Part shown: positions 26,547 to 34,835 of the stretch, piece by piece
How positions within the stretch are numbered: position 1 is the stretch's first letter
Layout of the letters: every line of letters starts with the position of its first letter
Source of the DNA: Desmonostoc muscorum LEGE 12446
GTDB taxonomy: Bacteria > Cyanobacteriota > Cyanobacteriia > Cyanobacteriales > Nostocaceae
Assembly: GCF_015207005.2 (NCBI RefSeq)
Contig: NZ_JADEXS020000001.1
Location: 8,579,001-8,643,000 of the forward strand
Reading direction: 5' to 3'
Length of the DNA: 64,000 nt
Translations under genes and position numbers: made by a program
The notes under the pieces: generated by a model
What the model saw: only the letters and a program-made list of their open reading frames with translations
Told to the model about the DNA's origin: nothing
The model's database searches: none

Positions 26547-26981
26547 ATGTTAGTATTTATGGCTATTATTTTTTGTCTTTTATTCCAAGTATTAGTTTTT
26601 GTAATTATATTACCTATAATTCAAAAGATAACTGGTAAAGAAATAAATTTAAATTATCGTATTGGTTTATCATTAATATTATTTATTCCTTCATTATGGA
26701 TATATGCTCAAATAGTTCTTCTCCTTAGGGGAGAGACAGAAGAAATCAAACATAACATATCTTATTTATTTCCTGAAAATGTTAGTTCTTCTAACAATTT
26801 TTTGAATGCTATAGAATTAAGTCTTCAATATAACGCTCCTTTATTTATATTTCTTATATTTTTTGCCCTGATAGTATCAATAGTTTTGTATTCTAAGATT
26901 AAATTTATTAGAAAGAATCTAATAACTAAGCTAATATTCATAAGGCTGCTACCTGCTTCAAAACTTCAAAACTGGCGTTAG
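26547..26981 (+). CDS. Small membrane protein
   Basis: About 144 residues from the ATG at 26547 (a TTG at 26541 is possible). Three membrane helices are visible: VFMAIIFCLLFQVLVFVIIL, IGLSLILFIPSLWIYAQIVL and PLFIFLIFFALIVSIVLY. The last dozen or so codons (LLPASKLQNWR) are antisense to the 3' end of the convergent coiled-coil gene, so the natural C-terminus was probably replaced at the junction near 26935. It is very AT-rich like the HEPN gene. No family is recognised. Confidence 0.55.
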   Translation: MLVFMAIIFCLLFQVLVFVIILPIIQKITGKEINLNYRIGLSLILFIPSLWIYAQIVLLLRGETEEIKHNISYLFPENVSSSNNFLNAIELSLQYNAPLFIFLIFFALIVSIVLYSKIKFIRKNLITKLIFIRLLPASKLQNWR

Positions 26982-27816
26982 CCAAAAGCATTTGGACTTT
27001 TTTGAAATGGCGTTCCATCTTCTTCTTGAAGTTGACTGGCTTGCGTCCTGGTTCCCAATTGCTCAAATCTTCGAGCAACTGGGCTGCTAGTTGTTCACCG
27101 AGAGCGATCGCTGATTCCCTCAGTGTTTGTTCTAAATTTCTGTCATACTGTTCGATAAACCGAGTTATTTGCCCTAAGCATTCAGCTTGTTTCTCTGACA
27201 GTTGTTCACTGATGGCGGGAATAATGACAGGACGACCAATTACTACTTGTAAATAGTCCTCTAGTTCCTCTAAACAGGGAAAAGCTTTGGCTAAGTTCTG
27301 CTTAACTTCTTGTTGTTGTTCTATAGATAACTGCCAAGCATTGAGTGAGAGAAATTTGTCAATACGTTCTTGATAGTCTGTGTACCCCTTTTCATACTCT
27401 TCTTTCAGTTGAGTGCGTAAAACAGGTGCAATATTATCTCGAATTCCGATTAGTTGATTCCAGACCAAGGGCGCTAAGTCTATAGAACAAATCCAATCAC
27501 CATTGTCATAATTCATCCATTCTTGGACTGAAGCAATTTCTTGCCTTAATTGGTTTGCTGCTTCGTCTAAAGCTTTGAAAACTTTGATGCCCTTTAAACC
27601 AACTTCTGAGGTTGTAACCTTCACTAAGTCAGATTCTTGTTCATCTTGAGAATATTTGAGAACATCTGTCCATTTTGGAGCATTACTCTTGGTTGTCTTC
27701 TTTAACTGAATCTTGAAACGGATGCGAGTTTTATTCAATTTAGAGATGTTATATCTTTCAACAACAGCGTCTTTTAGAAAAGTTTCGGTTGAATTGGTAA
27801 TCACTGCTTGTACCAC
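26938..27816 (-). CDS. Uncharacterised helical/coiled-coil protein
   Basis: 292 residues of unknown family. A short beta-like N-terminus (TRIRFKIQLKKTT) is followed by long charged helices (LDEAANQLRQEIASVQEWMN, LRTQLKEEYEKGYTDYQERI, QQEVKQNLAKAF, TRFIEQYDRNLEQTL) suggesting a coiled-coil assembly protein. It ends in a basic segment (GRKPVNFKKKMERHFKKVQM). It is on the same strand as the AAA+, WGR and clamp genes and would head that cluster if the AT-rich block at 25.3-26.9 kb were removed. Its role is unknown; an adaptor or structural part of the AAA+ system is a guess. Confidence 0.65.
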   Translation of the reverse strand: MVQAVITNSTETFLKDAVVERYNISKLNKTRIRFKIQLKKTTKSNAPKWTDVLKYSQDEQESDLVKVTTSEVGLKGIKVFKALDEAANQLRQEIASVQEWMNYDNGDWICSIDLAPLVWNQLIGIRDNIAPVLRTQLKEEYEKGYTDYQERIDKFLSLNAWQLSIEQQQEVKQNLAKAFPCLEELEDYLQVVIGRPVIIPAISEQLSEKQAECLGQITRFIEQYDRNLEQTLRESAIALGEQLAAQLLEDLSNWEPGRKPVNFKKKMERHFKKVQMLLANASFEVLKQVAAL

Positions 27817-28205
27817 ATTTACTAGGAAAAATAATGTTTTTCACCCCAATAAAATAAAGCGTCAGCTTTACCTTGTCGCCACTAAATTGGGCTATGATTT
27901 TTGTGGTTTAAACTTTGAGTTTGCCGCAACGACAAGGTTATGGTTGAAAAAGTGGATATTGAATTAACGTGAGTATTCAACGAAGGCGCACCTACGGGAA
28001 GGGCGAAAGAAAACTGCGCCCCTAAAAATTTAGAAATAATTTGGGATAATTTATTTTTTGTAAGTCCCTTACACAAGCTGTGACTTTCTTGGTACAGATG
28101 GGAACAATAACTTGTAAGCATTTCCCTTAGCCGAGATTAGGAGTTTTGTACTACTTATGCTGACTTTTCCCACCAATTCTTCAAGCACCGAAAATTGGAT
28201 GTTAA
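27817..28205. other. Intergenic region with a partial MITE end
   Basis: No gene. At about 28033-28072 the sequence (aataatttgggataattta ... gtaagtccctta) matches one arm of the MITE family found complete at 39765 and 63415. The opposite arm is not visible. Confidence 0.45.
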
Positions 28206-28418
28206 ATGATGAATAATGTTGAAGGTGTCCTCCTAGTGGGAATTCAAGGAACTGGGAAATCCTTGTCTGCGAAAACTATTGCCCATGAGTGGCGTTTACC
28301 TCTGTTGCGATTGGATGTGGGACGGTTATTTGGGGGAATTGTCGGTGAAAGCGAAAGTCGTATCCGCCAAATGATTCAACTATCAGAGGCGATCGCTCCC
28401 CTTTTCCACATCTTGTGA
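28206..28418 (+). pseudogene. Ycf46-type AAA+ ATPase fragment
   Basis: About 65 codons of Ycf46 core are kept: [20 protein letters not shown] (Walker A), [20 protein letters not shown] and [18 protein letters not shown]. Homology stops at EAIAP, just where Walker B should follow, and nothing precedes Walker A. It is not the same as the AAA+ gene at 23857 (GIQGTGKS versus GPPGTGKS). It is a relic of a second ATPase gene. Confidence 0.75.
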
Positions 28419-28519
28419 AAAGTCAGAGGAGTAGACAGACCCCAAGACAGCGGATAGACTTGCAGTTTAAAGCTAAAAAACAATTGATTTTGTGAAAAAT
28501 GTTGTAGAGGGGTAAGCTT

Positions 28520-28840
28520 GTGAAGCGTATTGTTGAATTTCCTTTGGAAAATGGAGACTTGATTCTTGTAGAAGTGGATGAGCCTGGACCAACTGATCAT
28601 CGTTTTGGTTTGCGAGATGAGATGATTCAAACAGCTAAAAAAACTTTTGAGTCTGCTCTGGATCAAGTTAAACCGATAGCCAATGTCATTATGACTAAAG
28701 TTAATAGTCTCAATCAACCTGCGGACGAAGTGGAAATCAAGTTCGGTATCAAAATGAGTGCAGAACTTGGAGCAGTCATCGCTTCTGGCAATGCCGAAGT
28801 TAATTATGAAGTTACTTTAAAGTGGAAACGGGAGCCATAA
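28520..28840 (+). CDS. Trypsin-co-occurring (Trypco1 / CU044_2847-type) protein
   Basis: 106 residues with the Trypco1 pattern: IVEFPLENGDLILVEVDEPG at the N-terminus and EVEIKFGIKMSAELGAVIAS, then GNAEVNYEVTLKWKRE, at the C-terminus. This small beta-rich domain is known mainly next to or fused to trypsin-like proteases in NTPase-based conflict systems. Here the stop is immediately followed (1 base between) by a gene for exactly such a protease-NTPase protein, so the two are translationally coupled. GTAGAGGGGTAAGCTT precedes the GTG start. It may act as an adaptor or regulator of the protease; its biochemical role is not established. Confidence 0.82.
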   Translation: MKRIVEFPLENGDLILVEVDEPGPTDHRFGLRDEMIQTAKKTFESALDQVKPIANVIMTKVNSLNQPADEVEIKFGIKMSAELGAVIASGNAEVNYEVTLKWKREP

Positions 28841-28841
28841 G

Positions 28842-31800
28842 ATGTCCACACACCTGGAGTCATCAATTGTCAGGATTTACTCAATCAATGCCAAGGTTGT
28901 TGGTGCTGGCTTTTTAGTTTCCCAAAAATATATCCTTACATGCGCCCATGTGGTAGCAGATGCTCTAGGAATTGCCAGAAACACTGCTGAAATGCCTAAG
29001 ACAGAAGTCTGCTTGGATTTTCCTTTCTTAGCGGCAAAACAATTCTTCACAGCCAGGATAGTATTCTGGCGACCTGTTAATCCTAATGAGTTTGCTGAAG
29101 ATATTGCGGCATTGGAATTAGAAAGCTCTCCTCCTAATACCGCTCAACCAGCACGACTGGTAGCTTCAGAAGACTTATGGGGGCATCCTTTCCGAGTTTT
29201 GGGTTTTCCAAAGAACCAGCCCAATGGAGTTTGGGCTGCTGGTGAAATTAGAGCCGGACTTGCCAATGGTTGGGTGCAACTGGAGGATATAAAACAACAA
29301 GGTTATGCATTAGAGCCTGGTTTCAGTGGTGCGCCAATATGGGATGAGCAGCTACAGGGTGTAGTAGGAATGGCAGTAGCGGGGGAAATAGAGCGAGCGA
29401 CAGCCAAAGTGGCGTTTATTATTCCTACTCAAGTGCTGATTACAGCATGGTTAGAGTTGAGCGAGCAAGTTCCTGTAACGGAAGTGACACCAGGCATTGA
29501 CATTAAAAAATGCAAACAAGATTGGGGACTAGCACAAAATATTTATAGTTTCTATGGACGTACTGAGGAAATCTCCACTTTAAAACACTGGATCATTGAA
29601 GAAGAGAAACCATGTCAATTAGTCTTGTTGCTGGGCATAGGTGGGATCGGAAAAACGAGCTTATCATTGAAGCTAGCACGAGATATTCAAGATGAGTTTG
29701 AATATGTCTTTTGGCGTTCATTATTGAATGCTCCATTAAGTTCAGATATCTTTTCAGATTTAATCAATTTTATATCCGATCAGAAGAAAACTGGTTTATC
29801 AGACACTGTAGATGAGCAAATAACTCAGTTGATTACTTATTTGCAGCAGCATCGTTGCTTGCTAATACTTGACAATTTAGATGCAGTCCTGGACAGCAGT
29901 AATCAATCCCGGTTTAAAGAGGGGTATGAAGGTTATGGTAAGTTTTTATCAAAAGTTGGTGAAGTTACCCATAATAGTTGCTTGCTGTTGACTAGCCGTG
30001 AAAAACCTCCGGAAGTTGTGAAGTTGGAAATAGGAGAAAAAGGACTAACTCGCACGTATAGTTTAAGTGGCTTGAACTATTCAGACAGCCAGGAAATATT
30101 CGCCGACATCGGTTCCTTTGCTGGTTCAAACGAAGAATGGAAGGAAATAATTGAGTTTTATAGCGGCAATCCTTTGGCTCTAGAGCTTGCTGCCAAGCAT
30201 ATTACCGAAGTATATTCGGGCGAAATTTCTGATTTTTTGAAACAAGGAAAACAGGTATTTGGTGAACTAAATGATTTATTAGATTGGCATTTTCAACGTT
30301 TATCAGACAAAGAGCAAGAGATAATGTACTGGTTAGCAATCAACCGTGAGCCAGTTTCACTTTCAGAGCTAATAGAAGATATTTTTGCATCCAAAAGCGT
30401 CAAAAATGAAATTCCTTCAATTCTACAAGTCTTACAGCGAAGATTTCCTCTCGTGAAAAGTCAAAAGCATTTTTCATTGCAGCCTGTGCTTATTGAGTAT
30501 TTAAGCGAACGCTTAGTTAAATGTGTATATAAAGAGATTAATGAAGAAGAAACAATATTACTATTAAATAGGCATGCACTCATTAAAGCATCTACAAAAG
30601 ATTATGTCAGGGAAGCTCAAATTCGCTTTATTATTGAGCCTATTGTCGAGGAATTTTTTTATAATGATGATAAAAAATTTGAAGATCAGCTATTTAAATT
30701 AGTATCAAAATTGAAAAGGGAAGAACTGCCTCAGCGAGGTTATTTGGGTGGAAATATTCTTAATTTACTTTGTCATATAGGTACTGATTTGAGCGGTTGT
30801 GATTTTTCATGCCTAAAACTTTGGCAGGTATATTTGTCAGACGCAAATTTGAAAGACGTAAACTTAGCTCATTCCGACTTATCTAAATCCTCTTTCGCAG
30901 AAACCTTTAGTAGTATCTTAGCAATAGCTTTTAGTCCAGATGGAGTATCGCTTGCCACTACTGACCCCAACGAAATCCACTTGTGGAGAATTTCTGACGG
31001 TCAAAACTTAATGACCTATAAAGGACATGTAGGCTGGATCTGGAGTGTCGCTTTCAGTTCAGATGGAAAGATTTTAGCTAGTGGAGGTGAGGATTGTACA
31101 ATAAAGCTATGGGATGTCAATAATGGTCAACTCCTCAGAACGTTACAAGAGCACAAAGATTTCGTTCGCTTTCTTGCCTTTAGTCCAGATGAAAAGATTT
31201 TAGCAAGCAGTAGCGACGATCTGACAATAAAGTTATGGAATACTAACACTGGTGAATGTTTGAACACAATTCAAGCCCATGCTGATTGGATTTGGTGTGT
31301 CGTGTTCAGCCCAGATGGTCAAACTCTTGCTACTGGCAGTGATGATCAAATGGTAAAGCTGTGGGATGTTAAAACTGGTCGTTGCATAATAACTCTTCAA
31401 GAACACAGTGATTTTGTACGGTCAGTAGCATTTAGTCCTGATGGGTCTAAGCTTATTAGTGGTAGTGGAGATAAAACAATTAGATTATGGGACATTAAAA
31501 CTGGTGAATGTTTAAAAGTATTTGAGGGGCACAGTGGCTCTGTCTGGCGTGTTGCCTTTAGCCCGGATGGTCAAATTATTGCTAGTGGAAGTGATGATAA
31601 AACAGTGAAGTTATGGGATATTAACACTGGAGATTGCACCAAAACACTACAAGGATACAAAGGGAGAGTTGGTTCTGTTGCCTTTAGTCCCCCCGATGGT
31701 CAAACTCTTGCTACTGGCAGTGATGACCAAATGGTAAAACTTTGGGATGTTAAGACTGGTCAATGCTGGAAAACGCTAAAGGGATCTACTCATTGGATCT

Positions 31801-32771
31801 ATTCAGTTGCGTGTAGCTCCAATGCTGGTATGTTAGCTAGTAGTGGAGAAGATAGACTTGTCAGGCTATGGAACCTTGAAACTGGTCAATGCATCAAAAC
31901 TTTTGAAGGGCATACAAATCGAGTTTGGTCTGTTGCATTTAGCCCTGGTAATGATTTTCTAGCTAGCAGTGGTAGTGAAGATAAAACAGTGAAGTTATGG
32001 GATATTGCAACTGGGCGTTGTCTGAAAACATTCCAGGAGCATAGGGATTGGGTTTGGTCTGTCGCGTTTAGTCCAGATGGTCAAACTCTTGCAAGTGCTA
32101 GTGACGACAAAACAGTAAAACTATGGGACGTTAATACTGGTCAATGCATCAAAACTTTTGAAGGACATACCAACTGCTTGGCTTCAGTAGACTTTAGCCC
32201 TAATGGCAAGCTCATTGCTAGTGGCGGTGGAGATCAAGTCGTGAGGCTTTGGAATATCAATGAAGGAAAGTGTTGCGGAATTTTGGAAGGACATACTGGT
32301 CTAATTTGGTCTGTTAGATTTAGCCCTAATAATCAAATGGTTGCCAGTGGTAGTCAAGAGCAAACTATAAAGCTATGGAACATTGAAACGCAACAGTGTA
32401 TTAGAACATTGAAGGAGCACTCTAATTGGGTATGTGCAGTTGCATTCAGTTCAGATAATACAACTTTTGCCAGTGGTAGTGAAGACCAGACAGTAAAAAT
32501 ATGGAATATTGAAACTGGTCAATGCATTAAGACTTTTCAAGGACATACTGGCCGAGTTTGGTCTGTCATATTTAGTCCAGATGCGAAGACTTTATTTAGT
32601 GGTAGTCAAGATGGAACAATTAGAGTCTGGGATATTAATCAAGGTGAATGTATAAGAACACTAAGGGTTAGCCGACCTTATGAAAGAATGAATATAACAG
32701 GAACTACTGGCTTAACAGAGGCACAGAAAGGAACACTAAAAATTTTAGGGGCAGTAGAGGATGAAAAATGA
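28842..32771 (+). CDS. Trypsin-like protease - NB-ARC NTPase - 14x WD40 conflict-system protein
   Basis: 1309 residues. An N-terminal trypsin-like domain has an intact triad: H36 in LTCAHVVAD, D87 in AEDIAALEL and S162 in GFSGAPIW. An NB-ARC/STAND NTPase follows, with P-loop GIGGIGKTS (265-273), Walker B CLLILDNLDAV and GNPLALELAA. A short pentapeptide-like stretch (LSDANLKDVNLAHSDLSKSS) leads to 14 WD40 repeats (about 690-1280), enough for two seven-bladed propellers. Several repeats are almost identical (SPDGQTLATGSDDQMVKLWD twice). The layout is sensor (WD40), switch (NTPase), effector (protease), as in STAND-type immune proteins. It is coupled to the Trypco1 gene upstream. The trigger and proteolytic target are unknown. 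Confidence 0.93.
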   Translation: MSTHLESSIVRIYSINAKVVGAGFLVSQKYILTCAHVVADALGIARNTAEMPKTEVCLDFPFLAAKQFFTARIVFWRPVNPNEFAEDIAALELESSPPNTAQPARLVASEDLWGHPFRVLGFPKNQPNGVWAAGEIRAGLANGWVQLEDIKQQGYALEPGFSGAPIWDEQLQGVVGMAVAGEIERATAKVAFIIPTQVLITAWLELSEQVPVTEVTPGIDIKKCKQDWGLAQNIYSFYGRTEEISTLKHWIIEEEKPCQLVLLLGIGGIGKTSLSLKLARDIQDEFEYVFWRSLLNAPLSSDIFSDLINFISDQKKTGLSDTVDEQITQLITYLQQHRCLLILDNLDAVLDSSNQSRFKEGYEGYGKFLSKVGEVTHNSCLLLTSREKPPEVVKLEIGEKGLTRTYSLSGLNYSDSQEIFADIGSFAGSNEEWKEIIEFYSGNPLALELAAKHITEVYSGEISDFLKQGKQVFGELNDLLDWHFQRLSDKEQEIMYWLAINREPVSLSELIEDIFASKSVKNEIPSILQVLQRRFPLVKSQKHFSLQPVLIEYLSERLVKCVYKEINEEETILLLNRHALIKASTKDYVREAQIRFIIEPIVEEFFYNDDKKFEDQLFKLVSKLKREELPQRGYLGGNILNLLCHIGTDLSGCDFSCLKLWQVYLSDANLKDVNLAHSDLSKSSFAETFSSILAIAFSPDGVSLATTDPNEIHLWRISDGQNLMTYKGHVGWIWSVAFSSDGKILASGGEDCTIKLWDVNNGQLLRTLQEHKDFVRFLAFSPDEKILASSSDDLTIKLWNTNTGECLNTIQAHADWIWCVVFSPDGQTLATGSDDQMVKLWDVKTGRCIITLQEHSDFVRSVAFSPDGSKLISGSGDKTIRLWDIKTGECLKVFEGHSGSVWRVAFSPDGQIIASGSDDKTVKLWDINTGDCTKTLQGYKGRVGSVAFSPPDGQTLATGSDDQMVKLWDVKTGQCWKTLKGSTHWIYSVACSSNAGMLASSGEDRLVRLWNLETGQCIKTFEGHTNRVWSVAFSPGNDFLASSGSEDKTVKLWDIATGRCLKTFQEHRDWVWSVAFSPDGQTLASASDDKTVKLWDVNTGQCIKTFEGHTNCLASVDFSPNGKLIASGGGDQVVRLWNINEGKCCGILEGHTGLIWSVRFSPNNQMVASGSQEQTIKLWNIETQQCIRTLKEHSNWVCAVAFSSDNTTFASGSEDQTVKIWNIETGQCIKTFQGHTGRVWSVIFSPDAKTLFSGSQDGTIRVWDINQGECIRTLRVSRPYERMNITGTTGLTEAQKGTLKILGAVEDEK

Positions 32772-34044
32772 GTAAGTCATCAATTTTGGGAAGAGCTAAG
32801 ATACTGTTGACAAATATAATACACATTTGTATTTTTACGTATTACGCAAGGCTCAAACCTTCAATCTGTGGTTAAGGATGCTTGCAGGCGATTTATTCTC
32901 TCGCGTCGAGACTTGTAAACTCTAATATATAACAGTTACATGAATTGTAATAGCAAATCTCAGGAACATCGTCATCAGTTTTCGTGTTGGGTGTAGGAAC
33001 CCCGACTTCTCTAATAAATCAGGGTTCTCGCTATTCACGAATGATTAATCGTAATTTTGTGTCGAGATTGCTTTATTCATAACAATATGTAGCAATCCTC
33101 GAACCATTGGTGAATAAAAATATTCACTATTATAAGGTCTATGACAACACTTTGCTAAATAATAATTACAAAGTGGTAATTTAATTTAACCTTCCCTGAT
33201 GCGATCGCCAGTAGCCCAAAATTCAGACAATCAGGCTTATCCAGCAATCACAATATATTCATTATCCGTATTTGATTTTAGTAAATGTTATATTTAAAAC
33301 ATTTAGCTACTAGCAGAAACAATAATAGTATTAAATTTTAAAATACTAGGCGTATGTAAGTCAATTGACTTTTGCTCTCAGGTGTTTATTATAAAATTTA
33401 ATCAAGAGGTAGTTACAATTCACCGTGTACAGCTTTGACAACTGTCCACAAAAGTGTTGCACATCTCAAGCTCATGGTAATATTATTTTACTGTCAAGAG
33501 ATATTATTTTATACATTCAATTGAACACATGCTGAAACAGCTAGTTAGGTGTGCTACCTCCAAAAAAACAAAACATTATTTAACCTAGCACCAGAATCGC
33601 TCAAAACCTTACTGTACATTGTAGACAGCTTTTATAATTCTGGTTATACAAGCTATCAAATAGCTAACAAAGCCATTTGTTTTGTAATCATTACAAACAG
33701 AAAGATATCTCATAAAATCTTCTAAAAATGGCACAAATTAGATTTGAATATAAAAAAATGACATCATGTCAGTTGTTTTTCGTATATGTAAAATTATCGA
33801 AAAGCAATCTTTCTGTTGTCAACAATACTTTAAAAATGTGCATTTTATTTAGATAGTATTTATGTCTATTACCGTGGAGTTACCTATATCAATATAGTCC
33901 TATTTGATTTGTGAGAACCTTGCCTATCCTTGATTAAATGAGGCAAAAACTTAAATTTAGCAAATAATTTAACATTACTAGATCAATCCTGATTTAGTAA
34001 CAAGTTGAATATTGACAACGTAAACAAAAGTAACAGGATAAATT
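32772..34044. other. 1.27-kb region without recognisable genes
   Basis: AT-rich with no ORF of coding character on either strand, no tRNA-like cloverleaf and no obvious tandem repeat. A short imperfect hairpin lies near 32998-33032 (accccgacttct / agggttct). The last 100 bases form the leader of the next gene. Confidence 0.5.
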
Positions 34045-34686
34045 ATGAATATTATTGTTCGTTTGTTTGGAGTATTCGTTTTCCAAGTATCTGCGTTGGC
34101 TGCAATGTCTAACATCGCAATGTCTGATGACAAGCCTATGGGTACTTACACTCAAGAGACTCCCACTGTTCCTCAACAGACAACAAACCAGAGGATTTGC
34201 TCTTTAGATCCCATTGAAGATTTATTACCTCCACCCCAAACCAAAGCAAGTAATTCTTTGCTTTCTTACCTTGCTGACCAGGGTTTTACACAGAATCAAG
34301 AAGGTTCGTGGGTTTGTTATGCGAACGATCCTAAAGAAGAAGGGCGTTACTTTACTATTTTTAAAGTTAAACAAGTTGATAACAGACTCATAGCAAGTTC
34401 TTTCTTAGATGAGGGAAGTCTGATTGAGGGTCAAGAAAATCGTAGCTTGGACTTCTTTATGATGCTGATTGACCGTCATATGAATAGTAGTCAAGAGAAC
34501 CGTCAAGGTATACGTAGATATTTAGAAGCCTTCGTTTCTCTCGTCAAGCAAGGGAAGATCAAACCCACACGTCGCGGATTTCTTTTCGACCAACCAAACC
34601 GGGCATTGGTCTTATATCACACACTCTCATCAGGAAATCTCAAAGGCACTGGAATCACAATCAATATTTATTTACCAAAGAGTTGA
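34045..34686 (+). CDS. Exported protein of unknown function
   Basis: 213 residues. The N-terminus ([20 protein letters not shown]) is a signal peptide with probable cleavage near Ala20-Met. The mature part has two Cys residues ([15 protein letters not shown]) that could form a disulphide, and a mixed alpha/beta look ([38 protein letters not shown]). No family is recognised. ACAGGA lies before the ATG. A heptanucleotide repeat hairpin follows the stop, and another exported protein lies downstream. Confidence 0.7.
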   Translation: MNIIVRLFGVFVFQVSALAAMSNIAMSDDKPMGTYTQETPTVPQQTTNQRICSLDPIEDLLPPPQTKASNSLLSYLADQGFTQNQEGSWVCYANDPKEEGRYFTIFKVKQVDNRLIASSFLDEGSLIEGQENRSLDFFMMLIDRHMNSSQENRQGIRRYLEAFVSLVKQGKIKPTRRGFLFDQPNRALVLYHTLSSGNLKGTGITINIYLPKS

Positions 34687-34688
34687 AC

Positions 34689-34816
34689 TAGGGGATTGGG
34701 GATTGGGGACTGGGGACTGGGGACTGGGGAATAAGATGAAAAATCTTATTTTCCAATACCCAATACCCAATACCCAATACCCAATCCCCAATCCCCAATC
34801 CCCAATCCCCAATCCC
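34689..34816. repeat. Heptanucleotide tandem repeats in inverted arrangement
   Basis: GGGGATT / GGGGACT units run from about 34691, then inverse CCCAATA / CCCAATC units to about 34816, with a short spacer (ataagatgaaaaatcttatt). The two arms can form a long hairpin and may end transcription of the preceding gene. This is the short tandem repeat type common in filamentous cyanobacteria. Confidence 0.8.
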
Positions 34817-34835
34817 CATTTACCGGAGGTACATC

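Noticed and set aside
32772..34044. Possible RNA gene or hidden ORF in the 1.27-kb gap
   Set aside because: No tRNA T-loop motif, long stem or coding bias could be seen; covariance-model search would be needed to say more.
34689..34816. Possible CRISPR array
   Set aside because: The units are 7 bases without spacers and arranged as inverse arms; they are heptanucleotide repeats. No CRISPR-like repeat-spacer pattern or cas gene was found in the window.
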